Positions 17,700 through 26,515 of a stretch of 64,000 bases of DNA are shown here, one piece after another; position 1 is the first letter of the stretch; the number at the start of each line of letters is the position of its first letter. The notes below the pieces were generated by a model that ran no database searches, was not told where the DNA came from, and saw only the letters and a program-made list of their open reading frames with translations. Made by a program: the position numbers and the translations under genes. Origin of the DNA: UBA1181 sp045113275 (GTDB lineage Bacteria > Bacteroidota > Bacteroidia > Bacteroidales > Paludibacteraceae); NCBI GenBank assembly GCA_045113275.1, contig JBGUIU010000300.1:3408-67407 (forward strand). Reading direction: 5' to 3'.

Positions 17700-18158
17700 A
17701 TGGATAAGATAGATGATTTGGATAAGGATATCCTTATGATTATTACAAGAAATGCCCGTATCCCGTTCAAGGATGTGGCAAGTGAGTGTGGCGTGTCAAG
17801 AGCAGCTATTCACCAACGTGTACAACACATGTTTGACTTGGGTGTGATTATAGGTTCTGGTTATCATGTCAACCCTAAAATCTTAGGATATCAAACTTGT
17901 ACTTATATTGGCATAAAGTTGGAAAAAGGTTCTATGTATTCTGAGGTAGTACCAGAATTCGAAAAGATACCAGAGATTGTAGAGTGCCATTTTACTACAG
18001 GTCCTTATACAATGATGATAAAACTGTATGCTCGTGATAATGAGCATCTGATGCAACTGTTAAACGGGAAGATACAAAGTATCAAAGGCGTTTCTGCAAC
18101 AGAGACATTGATCTGTTTGGAACAGAGAATCAAACGTGAATTGCCTATTTCATTGTGA
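17700..18158 (+). CDS. Lrp/AsnC family transcriptional regulator
   Basis: A 152-residue regulator with an N-terminal helix-turn-helix (about residues 4-62; DLDKDILMIITRNARIPFKDVASECGVSRAAIHQRV) and a C-terminal RAM/AsnC ligand domain (about 68-145; CTYIGIKLEKG, VVEFEKIPEIVECHFTTGPY-like segment). Such proteins sense amino acids and bind DNA as multimers. It is alone between terminators with its own promoter. Its targets are unknown; the adjacent divergent or downstream genes are not an obvious amino-acid pathway. Confidence 0.88.
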   Translation: MDKIDDLDKDILMIITRNARIPFKDVASECGVSRAAIHQRVQHMFDLGVIIGSGYHVNPKILGYQTCTYIGIKLEKGSMYSEVVPEFEKIPEIVECHFTTGPYTMMIKLYARDNEHLMQLLNGKIQSIKGVSATETLICLEQRIKRELPISL

Positions 18159-18187
18159 TGCATTAAGAAAATATTTTCGTTAATTGT

Positions 18188-18217
18188 TTTGTATTAAGGG
18201 AAAAAAGTGTAATTTTG
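18188..18217 (+). promoter_or_regulatory. Promoter of the rimP-nusA-infB operon
   Basis: TTTG at 18188-18191 and TAATTTTG at 18210-18217 are 18 bp apart. The predicted start of transcription near 18225 gives a leader of about 55 nt before rimP that includes the terminator-like hairpin at 18244-18267. Confidence 0.6.
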
Positions 18218-18243
18218 CACACAAGATGAATAAGAATAGAAGA

Positions 18244-18267
18244 GGGGACTATTAAGTCCCCCTTTTT
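18244..18267 (+). terminator. Leader hairpin with U-run, possible attenuator of rimP-nusA-infB
   Basis: GGGGACT (18244-18250) pairs perfectly with AGTCCCC (18255-18261) around an ATTA tetraloop, followed by C and five T (18263-18267). This is a full intrinsic terminator shape, but it lies downstream of the best promoter and upstream of the rimP start codon. It may be a leader attenuator; it could alternatively be a late terminator for the regulator gene. Confidence 0.6.
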
Positions 18268-18277
18268 ATTGTCTAAA

Positions 18278-18754
18278 ATGAAGCTTATGATAGAGGAAAG
18301 TAAAATACGTGAAATTGTAGAGGAATATCTTCGCGGGTCTTCTTTTTTTGTTGTAGATATCGCGGTTGATAAAAACAATTCCATCGTGGTTGAAGTGGAT
18401 TCAGATGAGAGTGTTCCGTTGGACTATTGCGTGGAGTTGTCAAAATACATTGAGTCAAAGTTGGACCGTGATGTAGAAGATTTCGATTTGGAAGTGGGGT
18501 CTGCTGGCTTAACCTCTCCGTTCAAGGTTTTACGTCAATATCAAAAATATGAAGGGTCGGAGGTTGAAGTTCAAGTGAAAAACGGACCAAAACACGTGGG
18601 TGTATTAGTGAATGTGTCGGATTCGTCGTTTGGACTTGAGGTGACAAAGATGGTGAAGAAAGAAGGAGAGAAGAAAAAAGTTGCCGAGACAGAGACTCTG
18701 ACATTTACGTATGAACAAATAAAATATACAAAATATTCAATAACTTTTAAATGA
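18278..18754 (+). CDS. rimP: Ribosome maturation factor RimP
   Basis: RimP helps assemble the 30S subunit. The protein has the two-domain RimP pattern: an N-terminal alpha/beta domain (FFVVDIAVDKNNSIVVEVDSDESVPLDYCVELSKYI in parts, ending at LEVGSAGLTSPFK) and a C-terminal SH3-like barrel. It is encoded directly before nusA and infB, the usual order. I use the ATG at 18278; a TTG at 18269 and an ATG at 18287 are other possible starts, and the one at 18287 begins MIEESKIREIVEEYL, which is also family-like. Confidence 0.9.
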   Translation: MKLMIEESKIREIVEEYLRGSSFFVVDIAVDKNNSIVVEVDSDESVPLDYCVELSKYIESKLDRDVEDFDLEVGSAGLTSPFKVLRQYQKYEGSEVEVQVKNGPKHVGVLVNVSDSSFGLEVTKMVKKEGEKKKVAETETLTFTYEQIKYTKYSITFK

Positions 18755-18755
18755 C

Positions 18756-20060
18756 ATGGCAAAGCAAGAAGCAGTTAGTTTGAGTGACACTTTTGCAGAG
18801 TTCAAAGAATTGAAGAACATTGACAGAAGTACAATGGTGAGCGTTTTGGAAGACTCATTTCGTAGCGTTATTTCCAAAATGTTTGGTACAGACGAGAATT
18901 ATGATGTGATCATCAATCCAGATAAAGGTGATTTCGAGATATACAGAAATCGTAAGGTTGTAAAAGATGAAGATTTGGAAGATCCTAATACTGAGATTTC
19001 ATTATCGGATGCCAAAAGCATGGGTGACGATTTCTCATTAGGAGAGGATGTAACAGACAAGGTTGATTTTGCTTCATTTGGTCGCCGTGCCATTTTGAAC
19101 TTGAGACAAACATTGGCATCCAAGATCTTGGATTTACAGAAGGATTCATTATATAACAAGTACAAAGAGAAAGTAGGTACTATTGTTGTAGGTGAAGTGT
19201 ACCAAGTATGGAAAAAGGAGATCTTGTTATTGGATGATGAAGGAAATGAAATGTTGCTTCCTAAGCAGGAACAGATTCCTTCTGATTTCTATCGTAAAGG
19301 AGAAACAGTACGTGCCGTTGTGGCAAAAGTAGATAACAAGAACAATAATCCAAAGATCATCTTGTCAAGAACATCACCTTTGTTCTTGCAACGATTGTTC
19401 GAATTGGAAGTTCCTGAAATCAATGATGGTTTGATTACAATTCGTCGCATTGCTCGAATCCCAGGTGAGCGTGCTAAAGTGGCTGTGGAGTCGTATGATG
19501 ATCGTATTGATCCAGTAGGAGCTTGTGTGGGTATGAAGGGATCTCGTATCCATGGTATTGTTAGAGAATTAAGAAATGAAAATATTGATGTGATTAATTT
19601 TACCAACAATCCTTCTTTGTTGATTTCAAGAGCATTAAGTCCTGCTCGTATCTCATCTATCCATGTGATGGAAGAGCATAAGAGAGCTGAGGTCTTCTTG
19701 AGACCAGAAGAGGTTTCCCTTGCTATTGGTAAAAATGGTATGAACATACGTTTGGCTGGTATGCTTACAGAATATCAGATAGAGGTGTTCCGTGATGTGG
19801 ATGATGCTATCGACACAGAGGATATCTTCTTGAATGAGTTCTTGGATGAGATTGAGCCATGGGTAATTGATACTTTAAAGGGTATCGGTTGCGATACAGC
19901 TAAACAGGTACTGAGCATTCCTCGTGATGAGTTGATTAAGAAAACTGATTTGGAAGAGGAGACTATCGACGAAGTATTGCGTATTTTGAGTTCTGAGTTT
20001 GAAGATGTTCCAATGGATGGTGCAGAGGATTCTACGGATGAACAGAGTGCGCAAGAGTAA
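18756..20060 (+). CDS. nusA: Transcription termination/antitermination protein NusA
   Basis: A 434-residue NusA: N-terminal RNA polymerase-binding domain (about 1-130), S1 domain (about 135-205; GTIVVGEVYQVWKKEILLLDD), two KH domains (about 225-350; RIDPVGACVGMKGSRIHGIVREL, then VSLAIGKNGMNIRLAGML) and a short acidic C-terminus with a helix-hairpin-helix-like stretch. It binds RNA polymerase and nascent RNA and sets pausing and termination. It starts 1 bp after the rimP stop. Since NusA acts on hairpins, the leader hairpin before rimP could make the operon self-regulated. Confidence 0.97.
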   Translation: MAKQEAVSLSDTFAEFKELKNIDRSTMVSVLEDSFRSVISKMFGTDENYDVIINPDKGDFEIYRNRKVVKDEDLEDPNTEISLSDAKSMGDDFSLGEDVTDKVDFASFGRRAILNLRQTLASKILDLQKDSLYNKYKEKVGTIVVGEVYQVWKKEILLLDDEGNEMLLPKQEQIPSDFYRKGETVRAVVAKVDNKNNNPKIILSRTSPLFLQRLFELEVPEINDGLITIRRIARIPGERAKVAVESYDDRIDPVGACVGMKGSRIHGIVRELRNENIDVINFTNNPSLLISRALSPARISSIHVMEEHKRAEVFLRPEEVSLAIGKNGMNIRLAGMLTEYQIEVFRDVDDAIDTEDIFLNEFLDEIEPWVIDTLKGIGCDTAKQVLSIPRDELIKKTDLEEETIDEVLRILSSEFEDVPMDGAEDSTDEQSAQE

Positions 20061-20082
20061 AATTTAACAACCCAAAAAAAAT

Positions 20083-22896
20083 ATGTCTATAAGATTAAGT
20101 AAAATAGCAAGAGAATTAAATGTCAGTGCAGATACGGTTGTGGACTTTTTGAGTAAAAAAGGCCACCCAATACCATCTGACAACCTAAACGTTCAGCTTA
20201 CTGACGAACAGGAAGAATTGTGTTATGAAGGATTGGGGTCTAATAAAAAAATAAAGATTGATTCGGAAAAAGTTACTCAACAACGTCAAAATAAAGAAAA
20301 GAAGGAAAGTGTATCCATAGAAGGCTTTGATGAGAAGAATGAGGTGAAGATACAAGTGCCTGAAGTTCACTCTCCTAAAGTTCTTGGAAAAATTGATTTG
20401 AATGACTTGAATGGAAAGAAAAACAGCGAATCACTTAATGCTAACAACTCTGCTAAATCACAAAATCATTCGGATTCTGTGAATTCTGACACAAAGGAGT
20501 CTGATGCAAAATCTCAGGATTCTGCATCTACGTCAAGGGTTGATCAGACAAATGTGAAGCCTCAGGAACAAAGAAAAGTGACTCCTGTGGCATCGGCTGA
20601 TTCTGATGGCGTATTCTCTATTTCCAAGCCCGCTAAGACGTCTATAAACGTGGTGGGTAAGATTGACTTGGAATCATTGAACCAACAAACACGACCAAAG
20701 AAAAAGTCAAAAGAAGAAAAGAAAAAGGAAAGAGAATTAAGAAATAAGAACTTCGCTGGAAAATCATTCGACGGACAGCATGGAATGTCAAAACCACAAG
20801 GTGCTTCTTCTGAAACGGATGACGCTAAGAAAGGAAAGAGAAAAAGAATCCAGAAAGAAAAAATAGATCTTTCAGATTATAAGGATTTTAAGAACGAAGA
20901 CGGCAAACGTGGCGGCAATAATAATGCTGGCGGAAATGCTAACAGAGATAATCACAAGAAGAATCTTAAGAAAACTTTTGTAAAGCCTGAAATCAAAGAA
21001 GAGGAAGTACAAAAGCAGATTAAGGAAACGCTTGCACGATTGACTAGCAAAGGACAAAAAACCAAGGGCTCAAAGCACCGTCGTGATAAACGTGAATTGC
21101 AGGCAACAAAGTTGCATGAACAGGAGGAACAGGAGAAACTAGAACAAAACAAACTGAAGATCACAGAATTTGTGACTGTCAGCGAGTTGGCTACTATGAT
21201 GGATGTTTCGGTTACTCAGGTTATCAGTACATGTATGAACTTTGGCTTGATGGTTTCTATCAACCAACGATTGGATGCTGAGACGATTAATATCGTTGCG
21301 GATGAGTTCGGCTTCGAAACAGAGTATGTCAGCGCAGAAGTAACGGCTGCTATTCATGAGGAAGAGGATAAAGAAGAGGATTTGGTTAAACGTCCGCCAA
21401 TCGTAACTGTGATGGGTCACGTCGATCATGGTAAGACTTCCTTGTTGGATTATATTCGTCAGACCAATGTGATTGCAGGTGAGGCCGGAGGTATCACACA
21501 GCATATTGGTGCATATAATGTGACATTAAAGAGCGGACAACAGATAACATTCTTGGACACGCCTGGTCACGAGGCCTTTACGGCTATGCGTGCTCGTGGT
21601 GCGAAGGTGACGGATATTGCTATTATCATTGTGGCTGCCGATGATGATGTGATGCCACAAACAGTTGAGGCAATCAATCATGCATCTATCGCTGGTGTGC
21701 CTATTGTGTTCGCAATTAATAAGGTGGATAAACCGACTGCAAACCCAGATAAGATCAAAGAGGCTTTGGCTAATATGAACTATTTGGTGGAAGAGTGGGG
21801 TGGTAAATATCAATCTCAAGATATCTCAGCTAAAAAAGGATTGGGTGTACCTGAATTGATGGAGAAGGTTCTTTTGGAAGCTGAATTGTTGGATCTGAAA
21901 GCTAATCCTAATCGTCGTGCTGTAGGTTCTATTATTGAATCTCAGTTGGATAAAGGACGTGGATATGTTTCAACTGTCTTGGTTAGCAATGGTACATTGC
22001 ATGTAGGTGATGTTGTTGTTGCAGGTATTAACTACGGACGTATAAAGGCGATGTTTAATGAGCGTAATCAACGCGTGACAGAGGCTAAACCATCTGAGCC
22101 AGTCGTTATCTTAGGTTTGAATGGTGCTCCTCAGGCAGGTGATAATTTCAACGTCTTGGAAACAGAACAAGAGGCTCGTGAAATCGCTACAAAACGTGAA
22201 CAATTACAACGTGAACAAGGATTGCGTACAACGAAGCACTTGACGTTGGAGGAGATTGCTCGTCGTCGTGCTTTGGGTAACTTCCAAGAGATGAATATCA
22301 TCGTTAAAGCGGATGTGGATGGTTCTGCAGAGGCATTGAAAGACTCTTTGGAGAAATTATCTACAGAAGAATTTGCTGTTAACGTTATCCATAAGGCTGT
22401 CGGACAGATTTCGGAATCTGACGTGATGTTGGCATCTACTGCTGATGCTATTATTGTGGGATTCCAGGTGCGTCCATCGCAGTCGGCTCGTAAGATTGCT
22501 GAGAAAGAAGGTGTTGATATCCGCTTGTATTCTATCATCTACGATGCTATTGAGCAGATGAAGGATGCTATGGTGGGTATGTTGTCACCTGAAGTAAAAG
22601 AGGAGATAACCGGTACGGCTGAGGTACAAGAGACCTTTAAGATTAGTAAGGTGGGTACTATCGCTGGTTGTATCGTGCGTGATGGTAAGATTAAGAGAGG
22701 TAATAAAGTCCGCTTGATTCGTGACGGTATTGTGGTTCACACAGGTGATTTGGCATCATTGAAACGTTTCAAAGATGATGTGAAAGAGGTTGCCAATGGT
22801 TATGAGTGTGGATTGAATATTGCCAATTACAATGATTTGCAAGTAGGCGATATTATCGAAGGATTTGAAGAAATTGAAGTAAAGCGTACCCTGTAA
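20083..22896 (+). CDS. infB: Translation initiation factor IF-2
   Basis: A 937-residue IF-2. The N-terminus has the IF2_N fold (KIARELNVSADTVVDFLSKKG) and then about 300 residues of Lys/Glu/Ser/Asn-rich low complexity. A second IF2_N-like segment is near 365, and the GTPase domain begins about residue 435 with G1 GHVDHGKTS near 444, DTPGHE and NKVDK. Domains II to IV follow. It places initiator tRNA on the 30S subunit. The stop codon lies in the loop of an intrinsic terminator (22881-22914). Confidence 0.97.
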   Translation: MSIRLSKIARELNVSADTVVDFLSKKGHPIPSDNLNVQLTDEQEELCYEGLGSNKKIKIDSEKVTQQRQNKEKKESVSIEGFDEKNEVKIQVPEVHSPKVLGKIDLNDLNGKKNSESLNANNSAKSQNHSDSVNSDTKESDAKSQDSASTSRVDQTNVKPQEQRKVTPVASADSDGVFSISKPAKTSINVVGKIDLESLNQQTRPKKKSKEEKKKERELRNKNFAGKSFDGQHGMSKPQGASSETDDAKKGKRKRIQKEKIDLSDYKDFKNEDGKRGGNNNAGGNANRDNHKKNLKKTFVKPEIKEEEVQKQIKETLARLTSKGQKTKGSKHRRDKRELQATKLHEQEEQEKLEQNKLKITEFVTVSELATMMDVSVTQVISTCMNFGLMVSINQRLDAETINIVADEFGFETEYVSAEVTAAIHEEEDKEEDLVKRPPIVTVMGHVDHGKTSLLDYIRQTNVIAGEAGGITQHIGAYNVTLKSGQQITFLDTPGHEAFTAMRARGAKVTDIAIIIVAADDDVMPQTVEAINHASIAGVPIVFAINKVDKPTANPDKIKEALANMNYLVEEWGGKYQSQDISAKKGLGVPELMEKVLLEAELLDLKANPNRRAVGSIIESQLDKGRGYVSTVLVSNGTLHVGDVVVAGINYGRIKAMFNERNQRVTEAKPSEPVVILGLNGAPQAGDNFNVLETEQEAREIATKREQLQREQGLRTTKHLTLEEIARRRALGNFQEMNIIVKADVDGSAEALKDSLEKLSTEEFAVNVIHKAVGQISESDVMLASTADAIIVGFQVRPSQSARKIAEKEGVDIRLYSIIYDAIEQMKDAMVGMLSPEVKEEITGTAEVQETFKISKVGTIAGCIVRDGKIKRGNKVRLIRDGIVVHTGDLASLKRFKDDVKEVANGYECGLNIANYNDLQVGDIIEGFEEIEVKRTL

Positions 22897-22914
22897 AAGG
22901 ATACGCTTTTTTTT
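22881..22914 (+). terminator. Intrinsic terminator overlapping the infB stop
   Basis: AAAGCGTA (22881-22888) pairs with TACGCTTT (22902-22909), and a T run follows to 22916. The infB stop codon (22894-22896) is inside the loop. cvpA starts only 12 bp after, so part of the transcripts must read through or cvpA needs its own promoter. Confidence 0.7.
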
Positions 22915-22927
22915 TAATACGAGGAAT

Positions 22928-23419
22928 ATGTTTGCATTGGATATCATACTGTTAGCCCTGATGGTTTTTGCCATCATACGTGGGTGTATGAAAGGTCTTG
23001 TGATGGAAGTGGCCTCTCTGCTCGGAATTGTCGTCAGTGCGTTTATCGCTAAGAATTATGGCGTGGCTCTGATGGGGGGCATCGTTTCCTTTTTTGGGGG
23101 ACAAACAGAGATGAATAGTATCGTGTCGATCGTAATCATTTTCTTGCTGTCTATGTTGGTCGTTCGCCTGTTGGCTGCTTTGGTAGCTAAGATGTTGAAG
23201 ATTGCCATGTTAGGGTGGTTGGATAAGTTATTGGGCGGTGTTGCGGCTTTGGCAAAATGTTTGATGATTATGGGCGTTTTGTTGTATGCATTTGATAAGA
23301 TGAACAATATGATACACTTGTTTGAAGAAGAGGATTTAGCAAAATCGAAACTGTATGAACCTGTAAAATCGGTTGCATATATCGTTTTCCCTTCTGATAC
23401 AAATACCGTTGTTGAATAA
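22928..23419 (+). CDS. CvpA family membrane protein
   Basis: A 163-residue protein with four predicted helices (about 3-20, 27-47, 62-84, 95-118), in the pattern of CvpA/colicin V production proteins (MFALDIILLALMVFAIIRGCMKGLVMEVASLLG in parts). The exact function of the family is not settled; it is linked to envelope processes. It is placed after infB as often seen in Bacteroidota. Genes usually expected next in this order (iron-sulfur assembly) are not there; a surface protein follows instead. Confidence 0.85.
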   Translation: MFALDIILLALMVFAIIRGCMKGLVMEVASLLGIVVSAFIAKNYGVALMGGIVSFFGGQTEMNSIVSIVIIFLLSMLVVRLLAALVAKMLKIAMLGWLDKLLGGVAALAKCLMIMGVLLYAFDKMNNMIHLFEEEDLAKSKLYEPVKSVAYIVFPSDTNTVVE

Positions 23420-23441
23420 TAAAAACTAATTTAATACGCTT

Positions 23442-24857
23442 ATGAAAACACAGAACACATTTAGGGGTTTTCTGTCAAAAAAAATTACATTGACAATTTC
23501 CCTTGTTGTTTTCTCTTTATGTTGCTCAATGTCCCTATCAGCAAAGAAAGTTGTTTATGGAGAAATTTCTAAGATGGATTTAGAGCCAAAGTTTGGGTAT
23601 TATAGGTGGGAACCATCGCTTGTGTTGAAATATGGTGAACTGCCTGCTCGTGATAGTGTATTTGAAATTCCTTGTTCTGATGGTGCTATACAGTGGCCTG
23701 ATAGTGATATGGGGCTTTATGTGGATTCTGAGAATCCCAAAAGTGAAATATGGGTGATTGAAATAGATTCAACTTTTAAAGAGGTTCGTTTAAAGTCAAC
23801 TGCGAACATGTTTGCGGGCTTTTCTTCTCTTATGTACATAGGTGGTTTTAAGTATCTTAATACGGAATCGGTGACGGATATGAGTAAAATGTTTTACCGT
23901 TGTGGGTCTCTTATTTTTTCTGATACTCCTCCGGTGGCGTATGATGACGATGGAAATCTACTTGATATTGGTTTTAGAATGTATTTTGATTTTAGTACAT
24001 TTAATACGCAAAATGTGACCCGAATGGATTCCATGTTTGCTTATGCTTTTATGTATGGTCGATTTTCTACAGGTTATTCTCATGCTATTTATCCCTTTCT
24101 TGAACTCGGAAATTTTGATACTCGTAATGTGACGAGCATGAGTGGAATGTTTGCACATTGTCAAGGTAGAGTACTCAGCTTTAATAGTTTTGATACGCAT
24201 AATGTGACCGATATGAGCGGTATGTTCTATAATTATTACAATGATGATGATAGTTGGGATTGGTATATGGAGCCTGATGATCCTAATTCATACTCCGAAG
24301 TATGTTCTCGTCCAGACTTAAATAGTGAGGATATAAACCAATATAAAATGCAACCCTACACACTTGATCTTCGTTCCTTTGATACTCGTAATGTAACGAA
24401 CATGAGTGAGATGTTTAAGAAATGTTCTGGTGTGACATCGATTGTTGTAGGAGAAGATTGGACAACAGCGTCTGTTCAAAAAGGCAGTTCGGCACAAATG
24501 TTTGAAGAGTGTTTGTTCTTGAAAGGAGCCTTGGGTACAACATACGATGAAACGCATTTAGATGCTGCGTATGCTCATCCAGATGGTGGTGAGGCTAATC
24601 CTGGGTATCTGACAGCTGTGAGTCAGTTGGATGCAGTTCCTTTGGTTAAAACGGAACAAACAGTGGATGTGTGGACATCCGATGGTCAGCTCTTTATCAA
24701 GGTGGAAATTTCTTCTGAGTATCGCATCTATGATGTGTATGGACGTTTGGTGGCTCAGGGAATGATTACAGGAGGCGAAATAAACCTTCCATTGCCACGT
24801 CAATCAATCTATTTTGTAGATGTCAATGGCGTTGGAACTAAAGTGATGGTGGATTAA
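23442..24857 (+). CDS. BspA-type DUF285 repeat surface protein with T9SS-like tail
   Basis: A 471-residue secreted protein. The N-terminus has a signal-like stretch (about 12-33, ending SLSAKK). Five DUF285 units of the F-D-T-R-N-V-T-x-M-S-x-M-F type lie about at residues 145, 187, 225, 248 and 315. The C-terminus (about 395-471) ends YRIYDVYGRLVAQG then INLPLPRQSIYFVDVNG, which looks like a type IX secretion sorting domain of type A. DUF285 proteins are leucine-rich-like adhesins on cell surfaces of host-associated bacteria. It lies 22 bp after cvpA, a place where an iron-sulfur assembly operon is commonly found in relatives. Confidence 0.72.
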   Translation: MKTQNTFRGFLSKKITLTISLVVFSLCCSMSLSAKKVVYGEISKMDLEPKFGYYRWEPSLVLKYGELPARDSVFEIPCSDGAIQWPDSDMGLYVDSENPKSEIWVIEIDSTFKEVRLKSTANMFAGFSSLMYIGGFKYLNTESVTDMSKMFYRCGSLIFSDTPPVAYDDDGNLLDIGFRMYFDFSTFNTQNVTRMDSMFAYAFMYGRFSTGYSHAIYPFLELGNFDTRNVTSMSGMFAHCQGRVLSFNSFDTHNVTDMSGMFYNYYNDDDSWDWYMEPDDPNSYSEVCSRPDLNSEDINQYKMQPYTLDLRSFDTRNVTNMSEMFKKCSGVTSIVVGEDWTTASVQKGSSAQMFEECLFLKGALGTTYDETHLDAAYAHPDGGEANPGYLTAVSQLDAVPLVKTEQTVDVWTSDGQLFIKVEISSEYRIYDVYGRLVAQGMITGGEINLPLPRQSIYFVDVNGVGTKVMVD

Positions 24858-24907
24858 TTGAAAAGAATGTCATAGTTAAGAATTAAGAGTTAAGGGTTAA
24901 GAAGGGC

Positions 24908-25708
24908 ATGAAAATTCACAAACTTTTATTTGGGGTAATTATGGTTGTGAGCCTTTCTGCCAACTCTTATTCTCAAACAACTATTGATTCTTGGATTGAT
25001 AAGATAAAGCAGTGTGACAGTGAGGAGTGCCAAAAGAATGGATTAATCGTATTGAAAGATTCATTATTGAGAACGTTGGGGGTCCATGATTTCCCATCGG
25101 AATGTTTGTGTAAATACGTGAATGTGAATTTATACGATCCATCTTTAAAAGAGCTTTTACTATCTAATCTGAGATCAAACTATGATTTTTGGACTATTCA
25201 GATTTTTTTCAAGATAGGTGACCCTATATATTGTGATTCATTAGTAAGCATATACAAAGAAAAAAGGCATAGCAAACCTTTAATCTATGATTTAAAGATG
25301 GAAAATGCGCTGATAAGATGTGGTAATAAAGATATATTGGAGCAAAGATATAAGTATTTAACTGAAACGATAAAACACGGAGGGAATTTGAACTTGGACT
25401 TTTGTCAGACAATTACAGAAACCCGCGATGTGGCAGACAGAAGATACGCTGACATGTTGATGAGTTATGTGATAAATAACAACAATCAATTAGTCTATTA
25501 TGGGGATGATGGAGGAGGAAATGTGGATTATTGTCCTCTTTCCCGACTTTCTATCTTAATTCTAAAAGATATAATAAAGGATTTTCCGTATGTTCCCCAA
25601 TATTACGAGTTGATAGATGAAAAAAAGGAAAGCGAAATCCGACAATGGTGCAAGAAACACCAAAAAGTGTATGAGATGAATATTGTGTCATTTAGTTTGA
25701 GACTCTGA
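24908..25708 (+). CDS. Exported protein of unknown function
   Basis: I do not recognise this 266-residue protein. It has a signal peptide (MKIHKLLFGVIMVVSLSANSYS, cut likely near SYSQ). The rest is rich in Lys, Asp, Tyr and Cys with helical repeats of about 35 residues, perhaps HEAT-like, and several Cys (CDSEEC, CLC, CGNK) that could form disulfides. It is AT-rich and preceded by a string of GTTAAG-like tandem units (about 24874-24901). The next gene begins 21 bp later, but its base composition is different. Confidence 0.55.
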   Translation: MKIHKLLFGVIMVVSLSANSYSQTTIDSWIDKIKQCDSEECQKNGLIVLKDSLLRTLGVHDFPSECLCKYVNVNLYDPSLKELLLSNLRSNYDFWTIQIFFKIGDPIYCDSLVSIYKEKRHSKPLIYDLKMENALIRCGNKDILEQRYKYLTETIKHGGNLNLDFCQTITETRDVADRRYADMLMSYVINNNNQLVYYGDDGGGNVDYCPLSRLSILILKDIIKDFPYVPQYYELIDEKKESEIRQWCKKHQKVYEMNIVSFSLRL

Positions 25709-25729
25709 TAAAACCCAAGGAACAGAATC

Positions 25730-26515
25730 ATGGCTATATATAGTTACATATACGACATTGCCTATCTTCCCTTCATCATGCTCTACCTGAACACGATGGT
25801 ATTGGTATGTTATAACTTCGGGGTGAAAAAAACATTCTATCTCTTCTTATCGACCCTCTCCATACTGGTATTTGTCAGACTATTACCCATTGAGATAGAA
25901 CCTTACATCGCAGACGCCGGATTCCCAAGCTATTCATATTACGAGATTTTCTGCAACCTATTCGTTTCCCTTCTATTCTTCTGGGTAGTACGGAAGCGGA
26001 AACACGCCTTGGTACTGTTGTTCTTGTCATTCTCCACGATTATACCCCTTTTCGGCGCACTAACGATGGAAGTGATTGGCATATGGTCTCTTATCGTTTT
26101 ATATAAAACCATATTGGCAAAACACAACGATTCGCAAGGGAGTGCAGTATATATATTTATTTTCCTCGAACTAACTGTCAGTGTTCTATTGCTAATATTC
26201 ACGAACCACTACTACTGCGAGCAAATGATAGACATTCGGCCGGAAAGCATGCACTTAATCAAAAAACAAAACGACACATACTACTACGTGATCACCCCAA
26301 TTCATAATAACGAAAAGAAAATCAAACAGATACGAAAAGAATTAGACAACTATTCTGACGGAAGATTCGTTATCTTAGAGGACAAAAAAGCCGCTTACTC
26401 TTTTCACCGGTCATCCATAAGAACATCTCTATACGCTGTAGATCCATTAGACTATTCGCAGGAAGACGTCAACGAAACAGTCATAGAGAAAAAAGGAAGG
26501 GAAACAACTGAATAA
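25730..26515 (+). CDS. Membrane protein of unknown function with foreign-looking codon use
   Basis: A 261-residue protein with about five predicted helices in residues 10-170 and a soluble C-terminus with Lys- and Asp-rich stretches (about 175-261). No family is recognised. Its codons often end in C (for example many ATC, TAC, TTC, AAC), unlike the T/A-ending codons of the genes on both sides, which hints at a separate origin. The downstream boundary abuts a stretch with a 28-bp palindrome (26617-26644). Confidence 0.5.
   Translation: MAIYSYIYDIAYLPFIMLYLNTMVLVCYNFGVKKTFYLFLSTLSILVFVRLLPIEIEPYIADAGFPSYSYYEIFCNLFVSLLFFWVVRKRKHALVLLFLSFSTIIPLFGALTMEVIGIWSLIVLYKTILAKHNDSQGSAVYIFIFLELTVSVLLLIFTNHYYCEQMIDIRPESMHLIKKQNDTYYYVITPIHNNEKKIKQIRKELDNYSDGRFVILEDKKAAYSFHRSSIRTSLYAVDPLDYSQEDVNETVIEKKGRETTE

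Noticed and set aside
24870..24905. GTTAAG-like units as a promoter or attachment site
   Set aside because: They are loose AT-rich tandem units with no -7 box and no partner copy seen in the window.
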